7,486 bases of DNA from Fibrobacterales bacterium (GTDB lineage Bacteria; Fibrobacterota; Fibrobacteria; Fibrobacterales; Fibrobacteraceae), in contig BNUP01000109.1 of NCBI GenBank assembly GCA_025997455.1, positions 1 through 7,486 on the forward strand, read 5' to 3'. A model generated the notes under the pieces. That model ran no database searches. It was not told where the DNA came from and worked only from the letters and a program-made list of their open reading frames with translations. A program made the position numbers and the translations under genes. The number at the start of each line of letters is the position of its first letter. Position 1 is the first letter of the stretch. Positions 1-5,640 of this stretch are shown here, piece after piece.

Positions 1-199
1 CTCCGTTTTCCTTGCGGAAGTAGCGTATACGGTCACCGTAGTTAAGGCAGATTTCCTCTGTGTCGTCGGTGGAACCATCATTGACAACTATAACTTCGCA
101 ATTTTGGTGTGTTTGAGATAACGCACTATCAATTGCATCTCGAAGATAATTACTTCCGTTATACACGGGAATTATGATTGATATTTTTGGGTTACTCAT
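1..199 (-). CDS. Family-2 glycosyltransferase, N-terminal part (runs off the left edge)
   Basis: The 66 visible residues form the start of a GT-A fold: a first strand and loop IIIPVYNGSNYL (residues 8-19), a helix, then VIVVNDGSTDD (37-47), whose DGS is the usual nucleotide-sugar binding signature. The protein would transfer a sugar from an NDP-donor during cell-surface glycan assembly at the cytoplasmic face of the membrane. The start ATG (199-197) overlaps the TGA of the upstream nuclease fragment (198-196) as ATGA, suggesting translational coupling; a GGTGG stretch just before it is only a weak ribosome binding site. The plus strand at 535-1299 carries the C-terminal half of a GT2 of the same general kind, so this copy is probably broken outside the window by an inversion. 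Identification is secure at family level; donor and acceptor are unknown. Confidence 0.85.
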   Translation of the reverse strand, partial: MSNPKISIIIPVYNGSNYLRDAIDSALSQTHQNCEVIVVNDGSTDDTEEICLNYGDRIRYFRKENG

Positions 200-543
200 C
201 CACCCACCACGGTTATGCCATCCACAACTTTCCAAGTTATTCGCTTGCTCCAAGCGGGCGGTTTCTTAATCTTGCCGTTTTCATCTGTTCGCCCCACATG
301 CCTGCGGTCAAAAACAACTAAGTAAGCGGGAGCATTAGGTGCCACGGTGTCGCGATATTTTTGAATCTGCTCAAAACCTTCTTTTTTTACAGTGTCTATA
401 GATTTATTATAACGGATTATTTTTACTTCTATAATCTGTTTTTGTCCGCCGTACTCCACAAGCAAATCCATTCGCCCGCGACCTGCGGCATACTCCCTGT
501 CAATACGACCGTTGCCGTTCACAACCCTTTGCAAAAAAGCCAT
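196..543 (-). pseudogene. PD-(D/E)XK nuclease tail of an AAA-type ATPase, N-terminally truncated
   Basis: This 115-residue frame begins MAFLQRVVNGNGRIDREYAAGRGRMDLLV and continues to IIEVK. The spacing of Asp26, Glu39 and Lys41 fits a PD-(D/E)XK nuclease core. From memory of the family, the 'AFLQRVVNG-GRI-REYAAGRGR-D' stretch lies near the C-terminus of bacterial AAA-like ATPase proteins several hundred residues long, so the ATP-binding part is missing here. Upstream of the Met the frame reads only about five more codons before a stop at 561-559, and the opposite strand immediately becomes the coding sequence of a GT2. The break therefore sits at about 535-543. The fragment ends in an ATGA overlap with the glycosyltransferase start. 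It could be expressed from the Met as a small free nuclease domain, but a remnant is more likely. Confidence 0.7.
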
Positions 544-1086
544 TTTGAGAGTGCAGGATTATTTGACGAGAATTTACTTCTTACGCAAGATTACGATTTG
601 TTGTTCAGAGTGTTTAGAGGTCAAAAAACTTTGTTTGTAAAAAAATCACTTTTGTGTTCACGAATACACGGTCAATCTGGGAAATCAAACGATAAATTCA
701 ATTTGGAATGCTCAGAACAATATTTGCATTTTGCAAACTCCCTCTCATATAACGAAATAAAAGATATGGGTGTTTCGCCAAGAGCGTTATATTTTAGACT
801 ATTGTCTATGGCGAAAAGCAGAACGCCCAATTTTAGTATTAAAGAATTTGTCGAAAAAATAGAAAACTCGCCGTCTGAAAATAACAACGCAAAACAATTA
901 GTATTGCAATTATTCGGCGGGTCTGTCCGTAAAAATATTTGTATATTTGGCAGCGGATTTCACGGTAAAATTTTAAAATACGAATTAAATGCAAGGAACA
1001 TAGATGTAAAGTATTTTTGTGATAACAACGAAGATAAATTTAATACTGTAATAGACGGAATATCTTGCATTTCTCCTGCTGAATTG

Positions 1087-1162
1087 CATAAAAACACAGT
1101 TCGCCCGTGTCGCTTAGTAGGCTCTGACGACCTCTTAACGAGTTCTTCAGAGCCTGCTATAG
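1087..1162 (+). repeat. Palindromic element copy 1 (76 bp), inserted in frame in the GT2/Rossmann gene
   Basis: This 76-bp stretch recurs in reverse complement at 5784-5859 with 75 of 76 bases identical (difference at 1156/5790). It has a 29-nt leading tail (1087-1115) and a hairpin with 19-nt arms (1116-1134 and 1140-1158) around the loop TTAAC. The outer 12 pairs are complete apart from one G-U type pair; the inner 7 have two mismatches. It is read without stops as part of the protein (VRPCRLVGSDDLLTSS). Confidence 0.9.
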
Positions 1163-1285
1163 TAATTGTTGCTCTTGATATGTCCGATTTGGTCGAATCG
1201 CAACTTAAAAATTTAGGTATAAAGCATATTTTTACCAAAAAGAATCTTGACACCCTTATTCTTGATTGTCAACCAACAAATTTAC

Positions 1286-1291
1286 AGGAGG
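1286..1291 (+). promoter_or_regulatory. Strong Shine-Dalgarno for the radical SAM gene
   Basis: AGGAGG lies 8 nt before the ATG at 1300 and within the last codons of the preceding frame. It fixes the start and indicates efficient independent initiation even though the upstream gene is broken. Confidence 0.9.
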
Positions 1292-1299
1292 TGAAATAA

Positions 1300-2421
1300 A
1301 TGAAATGGAAAAATAGAGGAAGCGAGTTTGATGGTTATTGGGAAGAGATTAAAAATATAAAAGCCGTTTATCTGTTCGGTGCAGGGATAAGCGGGAAAAC
1401 TGTTTATGAGAAGTATAAAGATAAAATCAACATTAAGGGTTTTATTGATAATGACCCTCAAAAACAAGGCGGTAAGCATTGCGGTTTGAATGTTTATTCA
1501 TTAGACGAAATACTGCTTGATAAATCAGAGGCGATAATCACAACCGTTTCTTCCGAACACACCAAAAAAATTGTAAATCAAGCAGAAAAGGCAAAATACA
1601 GAATTTATGATATGCACACTTTTTTGCCCGTTTATAGTTTGTATAATTATGACGAACTTGTAGTCACTTCTATATCTTACTTGCCGACTACCGTTTGTAA
1701 TTTGAATTGTAAGTGTTGCCTTAACTTTGCTCCATATTTGCGGAATAAAGAGTTTAGAAAAATAGCCGTTTTAAAAAGGGATATAGATTTATTTTTTAGT
1801 AAAGTTGATTTTTTACTTTTGCTGCACATTAGCGGCGGAGAACCGTTTTTATATCCTAATTTAATAGAATTATTTGAATATCTCAAAATCGAGCACGGAA
1901 AAAAGATAGGAAGACTTGAAACTACGACAAACGGAACTGTAATCCCAAAAGATGAACTTTGCGAAGTGTTAGCAAAATTAGGAGTTATAGTAACTCTTGA
2001 TGATTACAGAGATGCAATACCCGGACAAGCCGATAAATTTGATAAAATTAAAGAAAAGTTTGATGAGTTCGGTATCGTATACAAAATACAAAAAGCCGAG
2101 CAATGGATTGATTTATTGGTTTTGCAAGGAAAAGATATGTCGAATGAGCAAGCACAGTTACATTTTGAACAATGTAATGTTCCTTGGCAGGAGTATCGCA
2201 ACGGCAAATTGTATTTATGCAATTATTCTGATTATGCCTCCGTGGCCGGATTATATCAAACGCAAACCGATGAATATTTCGATTTTAACTCAGAATTTAA
2301 TAAAAAAGAATTGATGGAATTTAGGCTCGGTTATTCACAAAAAGGTTATGTGGACTTTTGCAAGAAATGTGCAGGATATTTCAATAACCCAAATGTTGTA
2401 AAAGCGGCAGAGCAGATGTGA
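1300..2421 (+). CDS. Radical SAM protein with N-terminal Rossmann-like domain and SPASM-like tail
   Basis: The 373-residue protein has three parts. Residues 20-110 are a Rossmann-like domain (VYLFGAGISGKTVYEKY, then GFIDNDPQKQGG). Residues 125-290 are a radical SAM core with CNLNCKCC supplying Cys133, Cys137 and Cys140 (CX3CX2C) for the 4Fe-4S cluster, and SGGEPF (178-183) for S-adenosylmethionine binding. The tail has Cys292, Cys307, Cys354 and Cys357 (QCNVPW, LCNYS, FCKKCAGY), an arrangement like SPASM/Twitch auxiliary iron-sulfur sites. The start is set by AGGAGG at 1286. It follows a GT2 gene carrying a related Rossmann domain, so it probably acts on a sugar nucleotide or glycan precursor in the cytoplasm, but the substrate cannot be read from sequence. 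The ORF appears intact. Radical SAM assignment is very secure; the reaction is unknown. Confidence 0.9.
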   Translation: MKWKNRGSEFDGYWEEIKNIKAVYLFGAGISGKTVYEKYKDKINIKGFIDNDPQKQGGKHCGLNVYSLDEILLDKSEAIITTVSSEHTKKIVNQAEKAKYRIYDMHTFLPVYSLYNYDELVVTSISYLPTTVCNLNCKCCLNFAPYLRNKEFRKIAVLKRDIDLFFSKVDFLLLLHISGGEPFLYPNLIELFEYLKIEHGKKIGRLETTTNGTVIPKDELCEVLAKLGVIVTLDDYRDAIPGQADKFDKIKEKFDEFGIVYKIQKAEQWIDLLVLQGKDMSNEQAQLHFEQCNVPWQEYRNGKLYLCNYSDYASVAGLYQTQTDEYFDFNSEFNKKELMEFRLGYSQKGYVDFCKKCAGYFNNPNVVKAAEQM

Positions 2422-2498
2422 AAAGTGGTTTGTGGTAAATGAAGCGAACGCGGTGTGTTGCTTCGCTTACGGCTCGCTAGTGACGGAGCACACCAAAT
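2422..2498. other. Spacer after the radical SAM gene, no gene seen
   Basis: Short stems can be drawn (AGCGAA 2443-2448 with TTCGCT 2462-2467; GGTGTG 2452-2457 with CACACC 2489-2494), but neither is followed by a run of T, so a terminator is not supported. The stretch is more G+C-rich than the genes before it. Confidence 0.4.
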
Positions 2499-2683
2499 TC
2501 AAAAATAATACTCATAATTTAACAGCAACGGGAAAAACGGGAATTGGTAGATTTTTTGCTCTTTGGGAGGGTTTTCGGTTGTGTCGTAGTAAGTGTAAAA
2601 TCCTTTAATAGAGAATCGGGAACACCGGCAAAAAAATCCGTTTGCAAAATTAAAAAATCGGCAAAATCCGGTGTAGAAAGCAT
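2499..2683 (-). pseudogene. Phosphonopyruvate decarboxylase remnant (N-terminus only)
   Basis: Reading leftward from ATG 2683-2681, the frame gives MLSTPDFADFLILQ-TDFFAGVPDSLLKDF, ending at 2597. DFF-GVPDSLLK-F is the start signature of phosphonopyruvate decarboxylases, thiamine-diphosphate enzymes that make phosphonoacetaldehyde for 2-aminoethylphosphonate, often a surface-glycan decoration. After KDF the frame shifts by one base: the other frame reads YTYYDTTENPPKEQ and ends at the TGA 2501-2499. The expected continuation with the ANEG cofactor region is absent, so well over 80% of the roughly 370-residue enzyme is missing. The hairpin at 2690-2735 begins 6 bp upstream of the start codon. 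The gene fits the glycan context but is not functional. The short matching segment is distinctive, so the family call is fairly good. Confidence 0.6.
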
Positions 2684-2689
2684 TATACT

Positions 2690-2735
2690 TAGAGAACCTC
2701 TATCAACCACTTATGAGGTTAATAGAGGTTCTCTA
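2690..2735. repeat. Hairpin element (18-bp arms) upstream of the decarboxylase remnant
   Basis: AGAGAACCTCTATCAACC (2691-2708) pairs with 2717-2734 with one mismatch around an 8-nt loop; one further T-A pair extends it to 2690/2735. The next element begins at 2736, so the two palindromes are directly abutted. It shares the TATAGTA right-hand flank with the 76-bp elements, but its arm sequence differs. There is no T-run on either side, so it is not an obvious terminator. Confidence 0.8.
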
Positions 2736-2804
2736 TAGTAATATCCGAAGAACTCCATAAAACTTTATCTCATAAAACGAGGAATTCTTCGGATACAACG
2801 GCGA
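2736..2804 (+). repeat. Palindromic element B, copy 1 (69 bp)
   Basis: TATCCGAAGAACTCC (2742-2756) pairs with 2781-2795 at 14 of 15 positions around a 24-nt loop. The whole 69 bp matches the reverse complement of 5895-5963 at 60 of 69 positions, including most of the loop (21 of 24). Homology of the loop as well as the arms marks this as a repeated element, not a chance hairpin. It lies 85 bp upstream of the Rpn nuclease start. Confidence 0.85.
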
Positions 2805-2860
2805 CCGCTTAAAATTGCAGAAATCATCCAATTATTGGAAGGAGTCTATTGATAATTTTG

Positions 2861-2889
2861 TATATTTGTTCTAAACAAAGGAAATTTTC
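2861..2889 (+). promoter_or_regulatory. Possible -10 box and ribosome binding site of the Rpn gene
   Basis: TATATT at 2861-2866, in the context TTTTGTATATTTG, resembles the TGTATATTT of the promoter at 5991-6019. The nearest -35-like hexamer, TTGGAA (2835-2840), is at a poor spacing of 20 bp. AAAGGAAA (2877-2884) is a plausible ribosome binding site 5 nt before the ATG. Confidence 0.4.
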
Positions 2890-3930
2890 ATGGAACCTCG
2901 ACAATTAGTGTCATTTGATTGGGCGATTAAGCATATCTTGCGCAACAAGGCGGATTACCGTGTGCTGGGCGGCTTTTTGTCGGAATTGTTCCTCAAAGAT
3001 GTTGTGGTGCAGGCTGTGCTGGAGAGTTCAAGCAATGCAAACAGCGTGGATGATAAAACCAACTCGGTCGATGTCAAGGTGAGCATTAACAATGGCGAGA
3101 TTGTAATTGTTGAAATACAGTTCCTAGACGAGTACGATTTTTTTAAGCGAATCAACTACGGAGCAAGCAAAGCGGTAACCGAGCAGTTGCACAAAGGCGG
3201 GCATTACAACCAGATTAAAAAAGTGTATTCCGTGGACATTGTTTATTTTGACCTTGGCACCGGAACCGACTATGTTTATCAAGGCAAAACCGAATTTCGC
3301 GGTTTGCATAAAAACGATGTTTTGCAACTATCAGAAAAGCAAAAAGATTTGTTTCACATAGATGCCGTGAGCGATGACTTCCCTGAATATTATTTGATTG
3401 ATGTTGCCAAATATAAAAACGAGTTAAAAGACAAATTAGATGAATGGATCTATTACTTTAAAAATTCAGAAGTTCCAAAGACTTATTCGGCCAAAGGTCT
3501 AGATTTAGCCGAGAGTGATTTGGACTACTTGAACTTGTCGGAAGAAGAGCGAAAGATCTACGACCGCAAACTCAATCAAGACAGGTTAGCGTGGAGCATA
3601 GCCAAGACCGCCGAAATGAAAGAAGAATTGGAAAAAAAACGAGAAGAGGCTTTTGCTAAAAAAGAGGCGGAACTTGCCAAGAACGAAGAGCGAGTTAAAC
3701 AGCAGCAGGAGATTATCGCACAAAAAGAGGAGACTATCGCCAAAAACGAGGCGGCGATTGTCGAGAAGGATGCTAAACTCGCCAAGAAAGATGCTAACAT
3801 TGCCGAAAAAGATGCTAAACTCGCCAAAGCAAAACAAGACATTATCGAAGCTGCTCGCAAACTAAAAGCCAAAGGAATGTCTATAGAGGATATTGCAGAA
3901 ATTACAGGATTGAGGGCAGAGGACATCTAA
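2890..3930 (+). CDS. Rpn-family PD-(D/E)XK nuclease / putative transposase with coiled-coil tail
   Basis: The first 220 residues match the Rpn/PDDEXK_2 family of recombination-promoting nucleases: opening SFDWAIKHILR (8-18), then NSVDVKVSINNGEIVIVEIQ (58-77). There Asp61, Glu75 and Gln77 occupy the D...ExQ active-site positions, followed by the characteristic FFKRINYGASKAVTEQL. Known members cut DNA and raise RecA-independent recombination; they spread horizontally. Residues 259-314 are eight exact heptads of charged coiled coil, followed by a basic helix and GMSIEDIAEITGLRAEDI, a short helix-turn-helix-like tail typical of the family. The ATG is supported by AAAGGAAA just upstream. The gene looks intact, is convergent with the toxin-antitoxin pair, and is preceded by two palindromic elements. 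Family call secure; the biological role of this copy is unknown. Confidence 0.9.
   Translation: MEPRQLVSFDWAIKHILRNKADYRVLGGFLSELFLKDVVVQAVLESSSNANSVDDKTNSVDVKVSINNGEIVIVEIQFLDEYDFFKRINYGASKAVTEQLHKGGHYNQIKKVYSVDIVYFDLGTGTDYVYQGKTEFRGLHKNDVLQLSEKQKDLFHIDAVSDDFPEYYLIDVAKYKNELKDKLDEWIYYFKNSEVPKTYSAKGLDLAESDLDYLNLSEEERKIYDRKLNQDRLAWSIAKTAEMKEELEKKREEAFAKKEAELAKNEERVKQQQEIIAQKEETIAKNEAAIVEKDAKLAKKDANIAEKDAKLAKAKQDIIEAARKLKAKGMSIEDIAEITGLRAEDI
3664..3831 (+). repeat. Eight 21-bp heptad units in the Rpn coiled coil
   Basis: The stretch divides exactly into eight 7-codon units: EAELAKN, EERVKQQ, QEIIAQK, EETIAKN, EAAIVEK, DAKLAKK, DANIAEK, DAKLAKA. The last three are close at DNA level (GATGCTAAACTCGCCAAGAAA at 3769 and variants at 3790 and 3811), indicating recent unit duplication. 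Gain or loss of units keeps the frame. Confidence 0.85.
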
Positions 3931-4022
3931 TTCCGTGATATTTTTTGAAATTTAATACAAGCAACTATGGCAGAGTTTGGTGCCCTTCAAGTCGCCTTCT
4001 TTTAACGCATAGCCGCATCTCG

Positions 4023-4331
4023 TTAGTGATTTGTGCGATATAACACATCATATTGATTCTCAATATTTTTTTGAAAATTTTTAGGAATGGAATGCCAATT
4101 TCTAAGTTCAATCAAGATTGGAATGTTGCTCTCTTTAATCTTGTTTATCAACACGGTGAGTATATTAGAAGAAATTGCAGTCCCACCTGCTCCCCTGACG
4201 GCTAAATCCAAATCGCTCCCGTCATGAGCAGAGCCTGTTACCCTGCTCCCATACGCCAACACCTCAATCGGTTCATTCACCGATGAAAATATTTGTAAAA
4301 GTGTCTGCCTGTCTTTCTCACGGAGTAGCAT
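4023..4331 (-). CDS. mntA: MntA-type minimal nucleotidyltransferase antitoxin
   Basis: This 102-residue protein contains YGSRVTGSAHDGSDLDL (27-43): Gly28-Ser29, ten residues, then Asp40-x-Asp42, exactly the GSX10DXD motif of minimal nucleotidyltransferases. In characterised HepT/MntA pairs the antitoxin transfers AMP from ATP to a tyrosine of the HEPN toxin. The third acidic position appears to be Glu75 (IPILIELRNW), where Asp is usual. I chose the ATG at 4331 because GGTGAGG lies just before it; a GTG at 4340 is in frame. It overlaps the end of hepT by 14 nt, so the two are translationally coupled in toxin-first order, common for this family. Antitoxin role is inferred from family and partner. 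Confidence 0.85.
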   Translation of the reverse strand: MLLREKDRQTLLQIFSSVNEPIEVLAYGSRVTGSAHDGSDLDLAVRGAGGTAISSNILTVLINKIKESNIPILIELRNWHSIPKNFQKNIENQYDVLYRTNH

Positions 4332-4872
4332 TTTCCTCACCCTGCTTTTTTAATGCCTCGTTCAATCGTTTTGCATCTTCTATAAACTGCGGAATAATTT
4401 TTAGTGTATCTTCGGCAAGTTCAATACCATAATCATGTGCAGTAGTGTTTCTCGCATCCCGATATTGTAGCCATCGTTCGCTCTCGTCCAATGAAATAAT
4501 ACCGTGCAGAGTTGCGTGCCGAAAAATATCCTTAAATATCAATTTATCAACCGCCGATGCAATAGGGAAAAAAGGTTTCAAAACTTTCTTTAATAATTTG
4601 CCGCTTTGTTCCAAAATAATTTCAAATTCTTTAATACTTGCAGAGCGATAAACATCGTAATCAATATCCAAAGAATTTGATTTATTAAGCGATTCAAATG
4701 CCCTTTCGAGCGTTGCAATGCAGCGTTCAAAATAGGTCGTATCTAAATTTGTCGGTGATTGTTCTGTGTTCTGCGTTTTTTGCACAGGGAGAGGACGAGT
4801 TTGGATTAGATTTTGTGTTTTAGCACGAAGAATCATAGTCACATCGCCCAAGGTGCTTTGCCTGTCATCCAC
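4318..4872 (-). CDS. hepT: HepT-type HEPN toxin (HI0074-like)
   Basis: The core from TYFERCIATLERAFESLN (46-63) through FKDIFRHATLHGII to YRDARNTTAHDYG is an HI0074-like HEPN helical domain. Arg141-NTTA-His146-Asp-Tyr148 matches the RX4HXY motif: Arg and His are the RNase residues and Tyr is the position modified by the partner. The frame opens at ATG 4872, but its first 11 codons overprint the end of the cytidylyltransferase pseudogene; the next in-frame ATG, at 4836, lies just after that gene's stop (4841-4839) and is as likely the true start. Either way the protein has 30-40 residues of low-complexity N-terminal sequence (rich in Gln, Thr, Pro) before the usual family beginning, with no Met nearer the domain. 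It forms an operon with mntA. Toxin assignment is strong from motif and partner. Confidence 0.85.
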   Translation of the reverse strand: MDDRQSTLGDVTMILRAKTQNLIQTRPLPVQKTQNTEQSPTNLDTTYFERCIATLERAFESLNKSNSLDIDYDVYRSASIKEFEIILEQSGKLLKKVLKPFFPIASAVDKLIFKDIFRHATLHGIISLDESERWLQYRDARNTTAHDYGIELAEDTLKIIPQFIEDAKRLNEALKKQGEENATP

Positions 4873-5568
4873 AAGTCAGTTAAATGCATCTTATCTTTTA
4901 AGGTATCCATCGCCTGCCAAAATTCTGTGTGCTTGTAGGCCCCCAACTCTCCGTCTTTGGCTACCGCCTCCAACGGGTCGCTTTCCAAAGCCGTATTTTC
5001 GTCATCGTTTAAGTATCCAAAAACTTCAGGTTGCATCACAAAAAATCCTCCGCTAATCCACGCACTGTCGGCAGGCTTTTCGTAAAAAGACTGCACTCCG
5101 CCTTGATTGTCAAGTGATAGAACGCCATAACGCCCTTTGGGCTGCACTGCTGTGAGGGTAACCATTTTTTTGACTGCCGATGAAAATCTAATAACTTTGG
5201 AATATTGACATTTGCCACGCCATCGCCATAAGTGAGCATAAAGGGTTCGTTGCCCAGAAAGTCTTTTGCCTTGTAGAGGCGTGCCCCTGTTTGCGTATCT
5301 GCACTGGTGTAGAGCATTGTCACTTTCCAAGGTTCGGTTCTATGTCTATGCATTTGCACGGCATTTGCCTGCATATCTATGGTGATGTCGGAATAGCGGG
5401 CGTAATAATTGAGAAAAAATTCCTTGATAACATGTGATTTGTAACCCGTGAGCACCACAAAATCGTTAAAACCGTAATACGAATAAATCTTCATAATATG
5501 CCACAAAATGATTTAGTCTCTTCGGAGAGGTGGGTGCCGAGACCCCCGGCAAGAATTACGACTTTCAT
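4839..5568 (-). pseudogene. rfbF: Glucose-1-phosphate cytidylyltransferase, degenerate
   Basis: Pieces in three frames together match RfbF (about 257 residues), which makes CDP-glucose for CDP-deoxysugars of O-antigens. Frame one: MKVVILAGGLGTHLSEETK from ATG 5568, with His where the catalytic GTRL motif has Arg. Next, about 37 nt encoding the KPKPMVEIGG segment is missing at 5507-5511. Frame two resumes LWHIMKIYSYYGFNDFVVL at 5506 and runs through MLTYGDGVANVNIPKLLDFH. At the A7 tract (5165-5171) one A is missing, after which a third frame reads VTLTAVQPKGRYG, WISGGFFV and FWQAMDTLKDK to GKAPWAM at 4839. Each lesion alone should inactivate it. It lies upstream of, and overlaps the first codons of, hepT. 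Confidence 0.85.
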
Positions 5569-5640
5569 GGAAAGTGAATTTAGAAAATTAATTCTTAAGA
5601 CCTATCACATCATCAAGTATCGAAATCGGTGTTCATGGAT

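Larger units (their letters stand above)
535..1299 (+). pseudogene. GT2 C-terminal half fused to a Rossmann-like domain, 5' truncated
   Basis: From codon 535 the frame reads KSHFESAGLFDENLLLTQDYDLLFRVFR, matching the acceptor-side part of GT2 enzymes (pattern GLFDE...TQDYDLWFR). No start codon or GT-A N-terminus precedes it: the frame left of 535 is only the antisense of the nuclease tail. After a helical stretch, NICIFGSGFHGKIL (about 934-975) opens a Rossmann-like domain with a CDNNEDK strand end and IVIVAL near 1160-1180. About 20 residues between AELHK and PAIVIVAL are encoded by the palindromic element at 1087-1162. The homologous domain of the next gene has nothing comparable there (EILLDK followed directly by SEAIITTV), which supports a recent in-frame insertion. 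The stop TAA abuts the ATG of the radical SAM gene, so the two were one operon. An intact protein would be about 450 residues. Confidence 0.8.

Noticed and set aside
361..534. Plus-strand extension of the GT2 fragment upstream of 535
   Set aside because: It is the antisense of the PD-(D/E)XK nuclease tail, has no glycosyltransferase features and no credible start; the fragment really begins at about 535.
1087..1162. Palindromes as integron attC sites or a CRISPR array
   Set aside because: No RYYYAAC/GTTRRRY ends are seen, copies are inverted and kilobases apart, and there are no regularly spaced short repeats.
2544..2738. Plus-strand 64-codon frame
   Set aside because: It is the antisense of the phosphonopyruvate decarboxylase stub plus the hairpin; the minus strand carries the recognisable protein signature.
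2690..2804. Palindromes as a Rho-independent terminator pair
   Set aside because: Neither stem is followed by a T-run on either strand, and the 69-bp copy is conserved in its loop at a second site.
3576..3926. Ser/Ala/Phe-rich minus-strand frame of 116 codons
   Set aside because: It mirrors the heptad coding of the Rpn coiled coil; its repetitive hydrophobic composition is what antisense of Glu/Lys/Ala heptads gives.
5165..5171. Programmed frameshift at the A7 tract in rfbF
   Set aside because: The run precedes a TG and lacks a clear downstream stimulatory structure, and the same gene has a deletion and a mutated catalytic motif, so decay is the simpler reading.
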